From the NCBI GenBank assembly GCA_003152275.1, contig PLZU01000091.1:13474-77473 (forward strand): a stretch of DNA of 64,000 bases, given 5' to 3'. Shown one piece after another: positions 8,123-15,417 of this stretch (position 1 is its first letter; the number at the start of each line of letters is the position of its first letter). The translations under genes and the position numbers were made by a program. The notes beneath the pieces are model-generated. The model saw only the letters and a program-made list of their open reading frames with translations. It was not told the origin of the DNA and ran no database searches. This stretch comes from Actinomycetota bacterium. GTDB lineage: Bacteria > Actinomycetota > Thermoleophilia > Gaiellales > Gaiellaceae.

Positions 8123-8890
8123 ATGGCCGAGGTCGAGGTAGCACGCGACGGTGCAGTCCAGACAATCACGCTGAACCGTCCCGACGTCTTGAATGCGTTC
8201 AACCGCGCGCTGCACAAGGCGCTGCGGGAGGCACTCAAAGAGGCACGCGATCCGGAGGTTCGGGCGGTCGTGCTGACCGGCGCCGGCCGTGGCTTCTCGG
8301 CGGGTCAGGACCTGAAGGAGTTTGGCGAGACGGCAGACATCGGCGACGCGCTGCGCGACTCGTATCACCCGAACGTGCTCGCGATCCGCGCGCTCGAGAA
8401 GCCCGTCATTGCAGCGGTGAACGGCGTGTGTGCGGGAGCCGGGCTCTCGCTCGCCTGCGTCTGCGACTTCCGCATCGCCGCTGACAACGCGAGCTTCGTG
8501 CCCGGCTTCATCGGCATCGGCCTCGTTCCCGACGCGGGCGGCACGTACTTCCTACACCGGCTTCTTGGCGCGTCACGGGCGTTCGAGTGGATGTCGTCGA
8601 ACCGCAAGCTCTCCGCCACCGAGGCGCATGCGTGGGGTCTCGTCTCGGAGGTGGTCAAGCCGGATGCTCTACGGTCACGCGCGGCCGAGCTCGCGGCGTC
8701 CTATGCCGCGCTTCCAACCCGCGGGATCGGCATGACGAAACGCCTCTTCGATCACGCGGACAATGCGACGCTCGAGGAGCAACTCGAGCTGGAAGCGCAA
8801 CTGCAGGCGGCGGCTACGCAGACCGAGGACTTTCGCGAGGGCGTCGCGGCGTTCCTCGAGAAGCGCGCCCCCGAATTCAAAGGGCGCTGA
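8123..8890 (+). CDS. paaG: Enoyl-CoA isomerase, PaaG-like (1,2-epoxyphenylacetyl-CoA isomerase)
   Basis: 255 residues. Crotonase fold with GRGFSAGQDLKEF, NGVCAGAGLSLACVCDF and GLVPDAGGTYFLHRL. The aspartate in LVPDAGGT is where E. coli PaaG carries its catalytic Asp, rather than the glutamates of hydratases, and this supports isomerisation of ring-1,2-epoxyphenylacetyl-CoA to the oxepin form. The paaABCD operon, whose product makes that epoxide, lies about 5 kb downstream on the other strand. The assignment is by motif and context. Confidence 0.82.
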   Translation: MAEVEVARDGAVQTITLNRPDVLNAFNRALHKALREALKEARDPEVRAVVLTGAGRGFSAGQDLKEFGETADIGDALRDSYHPNVLAIRALEKPVIAAVNGVCAGAGLSLACVCDFRIAADNASFVPGFIGIGLVPDAGGTYFLHRLLGASRAFEWMSSNRKLSATEAHAWGLVSEVVKPDALRSRAAELAASYAALPTRGIGMTKRLFDHADNATLEEQLELEAQLQAAATQTEDFREGVAAFLEKRAPEFKGR

Positions 8891-9304
8891 TCACTGGCCG
8901 GTAGCGAGCTGCGCGCAGACGTGCATGCCGAGGTTGGCCGCGGCCTGACGACTCTCGCTGCCGGCGAGCTGGGCGCGCGCCGCCGCCGCGGTCACCGATG
9001 GGAAGTCGCGGCGTTGCGCGCCGACGCCGAGGTCTCTCACGGCTTTTGCAACGTGACGGTCGGCGGCGAGCCACGCGCGCACAGCCGCGGCGTCACTCGA
9101 CGACGGTTTCAGCGCTTCGAGCCTGCGGAGCGCCGCCTCGTAGAGCGGCAGCGTCTTGTCCACGTACTGCACGATCTGTATGTACGACCGCGGCCGCAGG
9201 ATGACCTTCGTCTGCGATGAGTACGCGGAGCACACCGCGTCCGCATTCTTGACGAAATCGGAGTGCGAGAGTCGTCCGCTGCCACAGCCGGCGAGAGCGA
9301 TCAG
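8891..9304 (-). CDS. Small lipoprotein, function unknown; start codon unresolved
   Basis: The frame encodes a hydrophobic stretch ending in a clear lipobox (ALAVLIALAGC) followed by a helical domain of about 130 residues with two cysteines (DAVCSAYSS and GMHVCAQL), so it is exported and lipid-anchored. No ATG, GTG or TTG exists in frame near the signal sequence. The coordinate given is a CTG that overlaps the stop of the upstream Rdx gene as CTGA, but the signal peptide appears to begin about 20 codons earlier, inside that gene in another frame. Homologues would settle the start. It abuts paaG tail to tail. Confidence 0.6.
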   Translation of the reverse strand: MIALAGCGSGRLSHSDFVKNADAVCSAYSSQTKVILRPRSYIQIVQYVDKTLPLYEAALRRLEALKPSSSDAAAVRAWLAADRHVAKAVRDLGVGAQRRDFPSVTAAAARAQLAGSESRQAAANLGMHVCAQLATGQ

Positions 9305-9519
9305 GACTGCAAGAGCGCAAGCACTTCGCCCGGCTCCGGAAAGCGATCGACGTCGTGCTTGGAGAAGACAAGCCTGCCGTCGTCCAGGACGTCGAACTGC
9401 CCCGAGCGTCCCGCTGTGATCGTTGCGTCGAATCCTCGCTCCTTCAGCTCGGCCGCGAGACTCGCAGCCCGACGGTCGTACCCGCTTCAGACGGGGCAAT
9501 AGAAGATTTCGACGCTCAT
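9301..9519 (-). CDS. Rdx/SelW-like selenoprotein (UGA read as selenocysteine)
   Basis: ATG at 9517-9519 opens MSVEIFYCPV, then TGA (9487-9489), then continues in the same frame as SGYDRRAASLAAELKERGF, with SGQFDVLDDGRLVFSK and FPEPGEVLALLQS, to TGA at 9301-9303. The whole 72-codon frame aligns with the thioredoxin-like Rdx (SelW/SelT/SelH) family. Its N-terminal YCxxC is here YCPVU: the TGA replaces exactly the second redox residue. A SECIS-like hairpin follows 17 bases after the TGA. Rdx proteins are small oxidoreductases that often use selenocysteine. The alternative is a Cys-to-stop mutation of a pseudogene. Confidence 0.78.
9451..9469 (-). promoter_or_regulatory. Putative bacterial SECIS hairpin
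   Basis: On the coding strand the RNA GGCUGCGA-GUC-UCGCGGCC forms an 8-base-pair stem (one G-U pair) with loop GUC. The stem starts at +18 and the loop guanine lies at +26 after the in-frame UGA. Bacterial SECIS elements lie within the coding region roughly 16-37 bases after UGA, with a short apical loop whose first bases include G; E. coli fdhF has GGUCU. Position and loop fit. The prediction was made by eye, without energy calculation. Confidence 0.6.
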
Positions 9520-9597
9520 CTGAGAGAGCGTCGCAGACGCGCTGGCTGCCGGGCAAGTCCTAGAGGGGTGCGGTCTAACGATCTTTCTAGCAAAAGT

Positions 9598-9609
9598 CAG
9601 ACCGGTCTG
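9598..9609. promoter_or_regulatory. TetR-type operator palindrome
   Basis: CAGACCGGTCTG is a perfect 12-base palindrome lying 8 bases before the ATG at 9618 and 26 bases before the alternative GTG at 9636 of the TetR gene. AGACCGGTCT-like palindromes are common operators of TetR/AcrR repressors, so autoregulation is likely. It also lies upstream of the divergent Rdx gene, which may be controlled by the same site. Confidence 0.6.
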
Positions 9610-9617
9610 TCTACCAG

Positions 9618-10202
9618 ATGTGTAAGCTACGTCTCGTGAGCGCCGAGCCCATCGCCCGCGACCGCATCCTCGAGAGCGCGTACGAGCTCTTCTCCACCCG
9701 CGGTGTTCGTGCCGTCGGGATCGACGAAGTGATTGAGCGGGCTGCGGTCGCCAAGGCGACGCTCTATCGGCACTTCCCGTCGAAGGACGAGCTCGTGCTT
9801 GCATTTCTCAAGCAGCGCGAGGTGGTCTGGACGCATGGCTGGGTCGAGGCCGAGGCGCGTAAGCGTGGTGCGACTCCCGAGGAGCAGCTGCTCGCCATCT
9901 TCGATCTCTTTGACGAGTGGTTCCACCGCGCTGACTTCGAAGGCTGCTCGTTCATCAACGTCCTGCTCGAGACGGCCAACCGTGAGCATCCAGTTGGCCG
10001 CGCGAGCGCCGAGCACCTCGAGAACATCCGCTCCGTCCTCCGCTCCCTCGCCGACGAGGCCGGCTTGCGCTCGAGCGACGAGTTCGCGCGCTCGTTCCAC
10101 ATTCTCATGAAGGGCTCGATCGTCCAGGCGGGCGAAGGCGATGTTGACGCCGGGAAGCGCGCCAAGGAAATGGCGCGCGACCTGATCGAGAAGTACCGCT
10201 AA
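9618..10202 (+). CDS. TetR/AcrR family transcriptional regulator
   Basis: 194 residues (188 if GTG 9636 is used, which would begin VSAEPIARDRIL). The N-terminal HTH spans roughly residues 10-60, with ILESAYELFSTRGVRAVGID and the recognition helix in AKATLYRHFPSKDEL. The C-terminal ligand domain contains GCSFINVLLETANREHP, as in LmrA/YxaF-like members. A 12-base palindrome upstream suggests autorepression. Targets may include the divergent Rdx gene; the inducer is unknown. Confidence 0.9.
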   Translation: MCKLRLVSAEPIARDRILESAYELFSTRGVRAVGIDEVIERAAVAKATLYRHFPSKDELVLAFLKQREVVWTHGWVEAEARKRGATPEEQLLAIFDLFDEWFHRADFEGCSFINVLLETANREHPVGRASAEHLENIRSVLRSLADEAGLRSSDEFARSFHILMKGSIVQAGEGDVDAGKRAKEMARDLIEKYR

Positions 10203-10273
10203 CCCTCCTAACAGGGATTGCGCCTCCGGCGAGCGTCACCCATGCTCTGGCTCGAGGTCAACGGGAGAGCCGC

Positions 10274-10489
10274 ATGCGGATCAAACTCTCGGACGCGACC
10301 CAGCTGGAGCGGCTGCTGAAGTATCTCGCGTTCGACGCCAACGTGATCGTCACGCAAGTCGCGCTCGACGAAGTCGAGGTGTCCTTCCTTGGCTCGCTGA
10401 ACACGTCCGCGCAGGTGATGCAGTCGGAGCTGCGGCTCAGGTTGTGGCTCGCTGCGCATCCCGACGTGATTGCCACGATGCACGAGTAG
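10274..10489 (+). CDS. Small soluble protein, 71 aa, unknown
   Basis: ATG 10274 is preceded by GGGAGAGCCGC. The product begins MRIKLSDATQLERLLKYLAF, with a short helix followed by strands (ANVIVTQVALDEVEVSFL) and a C-terminal helix (ELRLRLWLAAHPDV). The pattern suggests an ACT- or ferredoxin-like half domain, but I do not recognise a family. Codon usage matches the neighbours. It stands alone between a regulator and a secreted protease. Confidence 0.65.
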   Translation: MRIKLSDATQLERLLKYLAFDANVIVTQVALDEVEVSFLGSLNTSAQVMQSELRLRLWLAAHPDVIATMHE

Positions 10490-10532
10490 GCGTATCCTCG
10501 GAGCGGTTTCCGAGGGTAAAGGGGAGAGAGAC

Positions 10533-11288
10533 ATGCGCAGACTCGTCATCGCCGCTGCGGCGCTCGTTGCAGCGGCTGGAAGCACCGGAATCGCGTTCGC
10601 CATCACCGGCGGCGGGCCTGACGGCAACGGCCATCCGGAAGTCGGCGCACTGCTCGCGCCAGTAGCGTTTTCGGACGGCACCTGGGAGGAGTGCACCGGG
10701 ACGTTGATCTCGCCGACGGTGTTCCTCACTGCTGCGCATTGCGACGAGGGCTTGAGTCGCGTCGCTGTCACGTTCGACTCCAGCTACAACTCCGCGACCG
10801 GCAAGACGTACTGGGGTACCTGGCACGCGAACCCGAATTTCCGCAAGGCGCAGGGCGACCCGTACGACATCGCAGTGGTCGTTCTCGATTCACCCGTGGC
10901 GAACATTTCGCCGGCTCGGCTGCCGAAGCTCGGTTCGCTCGACAACCTGAAGAACGGCGACATCATCACGGCGGTTGGCTACGGCGCGCAGTCGGTCACG
11001 ATGGGCAAGGGCGGAGCGACCTTCCATTACGCCGACATCCGCTACGTCGCGACCGGATCGGTCAACGCGATGACACCGGCGTGGCTTCGCGCGTCGATGA
11101 ATCCTGCGACCGGTGACGGCGGCACCTGCTACGGCGACTCCGGGGGCCCGAACTTCCTCGGCGACACAAACATCATCGCCGGGACGACGATTACCGGTGA
11201 CTTCGTTTGTCGCGCGACGAACGTCGATTACCGGCTCGATACCGCGTCTGCGCAGAACTTCCTCGCCCAATACGTGACGCTCCCGTAG
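10533..11288 (+). CDS. Secreted trypsin-like serine protease (S1 family)
   Basis: 251 residues; ATG 10533 follows GGGGAGAGAG. The signal peptide is MRRLVIAAAALVAAAGSTG to about AFA. The triad residues are visible: His69 in LTAAHC, Asp112 in YDIAVVVLD and Ser203 in YGDSGGP. ECTGTLISPTVFL and a disulphide-like Cys pair flank the histidine. The chain ends soon after the S1 fold, so there is no extra binding domain. It is probably an extracellular endopeptidase; no activation peptide is obvious. Confidence 0.9.
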   Translation: MRRLVIAAAALVAAAGSTGIAFAITGGGPDGNGHPEVGALLAPVAFSDGTWEECTGTLISPTVFLTAAHCDEGLSRVAVTFDSSYNSATGKTYWGTWHANPNFRKAQGDPYDIAVVVLDSPVANISPARLPKLGSLDNLKNGDIITAVGYGAQSVTMGKGGATFHYADIRYVATGSVNAMTPAWLRASMNPATGDGGTCYGDSGGPNFLGDTNIIAGTTITGDFVCRATNVDYRLDTASAQNFLAQYVTLP

Positions 11289-11309
11289 GGGCGTGGAAGG
11301 AGTCATCTG

Positions 11310-11903
11310 ATGTCGTGGTCTCTGAAGGGAACTGTGCTCGTCGCGTGCAACTGCGACTACGGCTGTCCGTGCAACTACAACGCGCACCCGACGACCGGTG
11401 ATTGCGAGGGTGGCTGGACGTGGGTTGTGGACAAAGGCGTGCACGACGGCGTGCAGCTCGACGGGCTTGCGCTCGCTGTCTTCGCAGACTGGCCTGGCGC
11501 GATTCACGAGGGCGGCGGTGTCGCGGTCGCGTACATCGACGAGCGTGCGAACGAGGAGCAGCGCGCCGCGTTGACGAAGCTCGTGCGCGGTGAGGTTGGC
11601 GGCCCGTGGGCGATCTTCATCAACGCGTATGCGCTCGACGGCCCGCATGCGGTCCGGTTCGACGTCGAGCTCGCCGAGCACAGGTCGAAGCTGTCGATTC
11701 CGGGAGTCGTGGAGCTGGCGATGGCGCCGATAGCGAACCCCGCGACCGGTGCGGAGGTGCACCCGGGGACGCGCCTGCCCGAGGGGCTCGTGTTCGAGGA
11801 GGGCTATTACGCGACGTCGACCGTGTTCACGGTTCGGAATGGCGTTGCATACGACCACTCTGGGCGGAACACGGAGTACGCGCCGTTTGCGTACTCCGGC
11901 TAA
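11310..11903 (+). CDS. DUF1326 family protein
   Basis: 197 residues, starting MSWSLKGTVLVACNCDYGCP after GGAAGGAG. The cysteine cluster CNCDYGCPCNY near residues 14-22 and the later GVAVAYIDERANEEQRAAL and HSGRNTEYAPFAYSG are characteristic of DUF1326, which lacks an established function. The cysteine-rich start suggests metal binding, but this is inference. It precedes an aminotransferase by 22 bases. Confidence 0.88.
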   Translation: MSWSLKGTVLVACNCDYGCPCNYNAHPTTGDCEGGWTWVVDKGVHDGVQLDGLALAVFADWPGAIHEGGGVAVAYIDERANEEQRAALTKLVRGEVGGPWAIFINAYALDGPHAVRFDVELAEHRSKLSIPGVVELAMAPIANPATGAEVHPGTRLPEGLVFEEGYYATSTVFTVRNGVAYDHSGRNTEYAPFAYSG

Positions 11904-11925
11904 ATCGAAGCCGTATAGTCGGCAT

Positions 11926-13131
11926 ATGGCGGTCACGCCCGAGACGCGCCAATGGGACGAGCTCTTCGCTGCCCGCACGCGCGGGAACGTCGGCGAAGGG
12001 ATCGCCGACATCCTCGCGCTCCTCGGCGTACCCGACGTGATCTCGTTCGCGGGCGGCTTCCCCGACCCGCTCACCTTCCCACGCGAGCGCGCGTCGGCTC
12101 TGCTTGCGGAGTTCGCCGCGGCGGGCGAGGCGAGCGCGTTCCAGTACGCGCCCACGCGCGGGCTGGCCGGCCCGCTCGACGCGCTGGCCGGCCGGCTTGA
12201 GGCCCTGCAGGGCCGGCGTCCGGCCGAGGACGAGCTGCTGATCACGAGCGGTGCGATCGAGGCGCTCGAGCTCGTTGGCAAGTCGTTTCTCGACCGCGGC
12301 GACCTGGTCGTCGTCGAGGGCCCAACCTACCTCGGCGCGATCATGGCGTTCCGCAGCTTCGAGGCCGAGGTCGTCGCTCTATCGATGGACGAGCACGGGC
12401 TGCAGATCGACGAGTTGGAGCGGCGCCTCGCCGAAGGTCTGCGCCCGAAGCTCCTGTACACGATTCCCGACCACCAGAACCCGGCGGGGGTCAGCCTCTC
12501 CGCCGAGCGGCGCGCGCTGCTGGTTGAGCTGGCGCGCCGTCACGGCTTCCTGATCGTCGAGGACGTCGCTTACCGTGAGCTCGGCTTCGAGGACGACGCA
12601 CCGCCGAGCTTGTGGAGCCTCGCACCGGATGTCGTTGTGCAAACCGGCACGACGTCGAAGACTTTCTTTCCCGGCGTGCGACTTGGTTGGGCGGTCGGGC
12701 CCGCCGAAGTGTGCGCGCAGCTCGTCGCGGCGAAGCAGAACACCGACCAGTGCGCAGGCGCGCTCGGACAGCGGCTCTTCGAGGAGTACGTGCGCCGCGG
12801 CTGGATCGACAACCAACTCGCGCAGTCGCGGACCCTGTACCGGCGCAAGTGCGAGCGCACGCTTGCGGCACTCGAGCGCTGCATGCCTCCAGATGCGCGC
12901 TGGACGCGCCCGCAGGGCGGATTCTTCTCGTGGCTAACGCTGCCGGAGGGCGCGGATGCCGTCGACCTTGCGAGACGAGCCGTCGAGCGCGGCGTCGGCA
13001 TCGTCCCCGGTTCGCTTTTTTTCCCGGACGGGCGCGGTGGCGACAACGTGCGGCTGTCCTTCAGCCTCGTCGACGAAGCGCTGATCGACACCGGGATCGA
13101 GCGGCTCGCGTCGCTCGTACGCTCCGACTAG
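11926..13131 (+). CDS. PLP-dependent class I aminotransferase (LysN/MocR-like, no HTH)
   Basis: 401 residues from ATG 11926. Fold-type I aminotransferase related to 2-aminoadipate/aromatic aminotransferases: ISFAGGFPDPLTFP at the start, VEGPTYLGAI, YTIPDHQNPAGV (the cofactor Asn/Asp region), EDVAYRELGF, and the Schiff-base Lys245 in GTTSKTFFPGVRLGW. The Arg in LSFSLV near the end would bind the substrate carboxylate. It may supply an amino-acid degradation step feeding aromatic or branched acids; the substrate is not defined. Confidence 0.92.
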   Translation: MAVTPETRQWDELFAARTRGNVGEGIADILALLGVPDVISFAGGFPDPLTFPRERASALLAEFAAAGEASAFQYAPTRGLAGPLDALAGRLEALQGRRPAEDELLITSGAIEALELVGKSFLDRGDLVVVEGPTYLGAIMAFRSFEAEVVALSMDEHGLQIDELERRLAEGLRPKLLYTIPDHQNPAGVSLSAERRALLVELARRHGFLIVEDVAYRELGFEDDAPPSLWSLAPDVVVQTGTTSKTFFPGVRLGWAVGPAEVCAQLVAAKQNTDQCAGALGQRLFEEYVRRGWIDNQLAQSRTLYRRKCERTLAALERCMPPDARWTRPQGGFFSWLTLPEGADAVDLARRAVERGVGIVPGSLFFPDGRGGDNVRLSFSLVDEALIDTGIERLASLVRSD

Positions 13132-13157
13132 GAGACGCTGGAGCTACGGTTCGCTCG

Positions 13158-14068
13158 ATGCCGGGGTCTCGGGTCGGGGTCGTTGCGTTGCTCGTCGCGC
13201 TCGGCGTCGCCTTCGCCACGACCGCGTTCGCGAGTCCCGTCGTGCGCGTGCCCGATGCGGCGAATCCGGCGTGGTCGCCGGACGGCACGCAGATCGCGTT
13301 TGCGTACCTCAGCCGTGCGGGCCCGCTCGAGACGATGCGCGCCACCGACGGTGGAGCGAAGCAAACGGTCTATACGACGAACAACGGCTGCTGCGAGCCG
13401 ATCCTCTGGGCCGCCTCTGGGCGGATCGCGTTCGTGTCCGACTACAGACTCCAGAGCGTGTCGGCCGCAGGCGGCAAGCCAACCCAGCTCTTCGGAGACT
13501 CACCGTGGTTCATCCTCTCTCCCAACCGGGCAACTGTCGCCTTCGACGCGACCGACTCGATCGACGGCTTCTCGCCCGACGGTACGGATCTCGTCTTCAC
13601 GCGCTACCCGTTCGCGAACGGCGAGCCCGTGCTCGGAAAGCCGTCGCTCATGGCTGAGCACGTCCGCGGCGGCACGCCCGTGCCGCTGAGCCGGAGCGCG
13701 CTGATCGGATCTTCGCTGCTTCCGCCGGTGCGGACGACGTCCAGTGGTCGCCGGATGGGCGCTGGATCGCCTTCGTCGACGCGCAGAAGCTCGAAGTCGT
13801 GAGCACGACCGGCGGGAAGCCGCGCGTCCTCGTTCCGTCGCGGTTCGGGTCGTTCTCCTGGTCGCCGACGTCGAAGCGCTTGGCCTACGTCGCGGACGGG
13901 GCAAAGCGGCCGTACTCCAGCCGTCTCGCCACCGTCGACGTGCAGGGTCACCGAAAGGTGCTGTGGAGCGGCTCGCTCCACTACGTCAGCAACGACACCA
14001 TCGACCGGCCGCAGTGGTCTCCGGACGGGACGAAGCTCGTCTTTATGGGCCTAAAGAAGCTCGCCTAG
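13158..14068 (+). CDS. Secreted PD40/TolB-like beta-propeller protein, frame-shifted
   Basis: A signal peptide (VGVVALLVALGVAFATTAF) is followed by propeller blades with WSPDG-type motifs: NPAWSPDGTQIAFAY, then in a second frame VQWSPDGRWIAFVD and RPQWSPDGTKLVFMG. The first frame runs from ATG 13158 to TAG at 13800-13802, but the homologous sequence moves to the -1 frame between about 13690 and 13730 and then continues to 14068. This is what a single missing base would produce. It is either a consensus error or a real lesion. The stop shares CTAG with convergent paaD. Confidence 0.75.
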
Positions 14069-14547
14069 ATCGTCTTGAACTGTTCGAACGGCTGCCGGCA
14101 GCTCTCGCAATAGCGGAGCGAGCGGCACGGCGTCGGGCCAAAGATGTTCTCGAGCTTCGTCTCGGTCGAGCCGCAGTACGGGCAGCGGAAGACGTCCGAC
14201 TGCAGCTGCACGAGCTTCGGGGCGGATGCTTCGCGTGGTGCCGGCGGCGCGAAGCCGGCGGCACGCAGCTTCTCGCGTCCCGCCGGCGTGATCTTGTCGG
14301 TCGACCATGAGTCGTCCTGGATCACGTGCACGTCGGGCTTGGCGCCGAGCGCGCTCACGGTCTCCTCGAGCGCGCGCTTCATCACGTCGAGTGCAGGGCA
14401 ACCGAGGAAGGTCGGCGTGAACTCCACTCGGACATGTCCGTCAAGCACATCAACCGAACGGATGACGCCGAGGTCGACGAGCGAGATGATGGGGATCTCC
14501 GGGTCGGGGATCGCGTCGAAGGCCTCCCACACCTGTTCGGCGGTCAC
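14065..14547 (-). CDS. paaD: Phenylacetyl-CoA 1,2-epoxidase subunit PaaD (MIP18-like, zinc ribbon)
   Basis: 160 residues from GTG 14545-14547, overlapping the paaC stop. The N-terminal MIP18/DUF59 domain (IPDPEIPIISLVDLGVIRSV, FTPTFLGCPALDVMK) is followed by a zinc ribbon with CPYCGS and CESCRQP spaced by about 20 residues. PaaD helps assemble or mature the PaaABC(E) complex, probably in iron-site formation. It is the last gene of the minus-strand paaABCD operon. Confidence 0.93.
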   Translation of the reverse strand: MTAEQVWEAFDAIPDPEIPIISLVDLGVIRSVDVLDGHVRVEFTPTFLGCPALDVMKRALEETVSALGAKPDVHVIQDDSWSTDKITPAGREKLRAAGFAPPAPREASAPKLVQLQSDVFRCPYCGSTETKLENIFGPTPCRSLRYCESCRQPFEQFKTI

Positions 14548-15167
14548 CACTGCGCACCCGCCGGCGCGGAGCGGCGCACCATCGTCATCTCGTCGTGCAA
14601 CGCCGCGAACGCGTCGTCGTGCGTCCCGCGCTCGACGGCGTCGACCTGCTCGCGGCCAAGCCGAGCGGCGAGCGCTTCGCGCTGCTTCGGAGGCAGCACT
14701 CCCAATGCGTACCGCCACAGTTCGTCGACCGCGCTGCGGAACTGCGGAGTGTCGGCGAGTCGTTCGCGCCACATCTCGGCGTGCATACGGTGGTACGCCT
14801 CCTCGCGATTGATCTTCGCCGCGAGCCCGGCCACGCGCGCGTCGTCGTCTTCCATCAACGCAGTGATTCGAATCTCGTCGGCGACCTCGTAGAGGCAGCG
14901 GCGCGCAATCGTGCGGCCCCAGTCGAGCAGGTGCAACTCGACAAGCGGCGCGCAGCGGTATTCCTCCGGCTTGCGGTCGAACGCGAGCACGTCCGCGTCG
15001 TCCGCAAGCAACTCGTAGACGGCACGCGCATGACCGATCTCGTTCTGCGCGATCGACGAGAACGCGACGTCCTCTTCGAGCATCGGCGCGATCCCGGTCC
15101 ACTCGGAATCGCGCCAACCGAGAATCAGCTCGTCGTCAGCCAGTCCCAGCAGCAGCAGCTCGTTCAC
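14544..15167 (-). CDS. paaC: Phenylacetyl-CoA 1,2-epoxidase subunit PaaC
   Basis: 207 residues, GTG start preceded by AAGGAGG inside the end of paaB. This is the ferritin-like helical structural subunit that pairs with PaaA, with LEEDVAFSSIAQNEIGHARAVYE and KINREEAYHRMHAEMW. The E-x-x-H elements are only partly kept, as is usual for the non-catalytic PaaC chain. It is shorter than E. coli PaaC (about 248). It overlaps paaB by 32 bases and paaD by 4 bases, so translation is coupled. Confidence 0.93.
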   Translation of the reverse strand: MNELLLLGLADDELILGWRDSEWTGIAPMLEEDVAFSSIAQNEIGHARAVYELLADDADVLAFDRKPEEYRCAPLVELHLLDWGRTIARRCLYEVADEIRITALMEDDDARVAGLAAKINREEAYHRMHAEMWRERLADTPQFRSAVDELWRYALGVLPPKQREALAARLGREQVDAVERGTHDDAFAALHDEMTMVRRSAPAGAQW

Positions 15168-15417
15168 GTGCCTCCTTCAAGCGCGCCTTGATCGAGTAGC
15201 CGTCCACGCGGCGGTACTTGAGGTCGAACTCGTCCGCCCAATCGCCAACGACGTGTACCGCATCGCGCGGCGCAAGCCACAGCGCGACCGACTCGCCGCG
15301 GCGGCCGTACTGCTCGCGCGCCCATGCCTCCGCAAACTCCGCGTCCGGCGCGTCGAGCGAGCCCGCATGCTCGAACGGCTGGCCCTTGCGGTCCTGCCGA
15401 AAAACTTCCCAGATCAT
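15136..15417 (-). CDS. paaB: Phenylacetyl-CoA 1,2-epoxidase subunit PaaB
   Basis: 93 residues, the family length. It begins MIWEVFRQDRKGQPFEHAGS and contains ADEFDLKYRRVDGYSIK. PaaB bridges PaaAC dimers in the epoxidase complex and has no catalytic residues. The ATG overlaps the paaA stop as ATGA. Confidence 0.94.
   Translation of the reverse strand: MIWEVFRQDRKGQPFEHAGSLDAPDAEFAEAWAREQYGRRGESVALWLAPRDAVHVVGDWADEFDLKYRRVDGYSIKARLKEARERAAAAGTG

Noticed and set aside
9487-9804. Long minus-strand open frame ending at the TGA of the Rdx gene
   Set aside because: Only its last ten residues before the TGA match a family; the upstream part is the antisense of the TetR gene, so it is not a gene in itself.
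12612-13157. Plus-strand open frame preceding the PD40 gene
   Set aside because: It is an alternative frame of the aminotransferase; the real protein starts at the signal peptide at 13158.
13690-13802. Programmed -1 frameshifting in the PD40 gene
   Set aside because: No slippery heptamer or strong downstream structure is evident, and similar single-base shifts occur in two other genes, so an indel is the simpler view.
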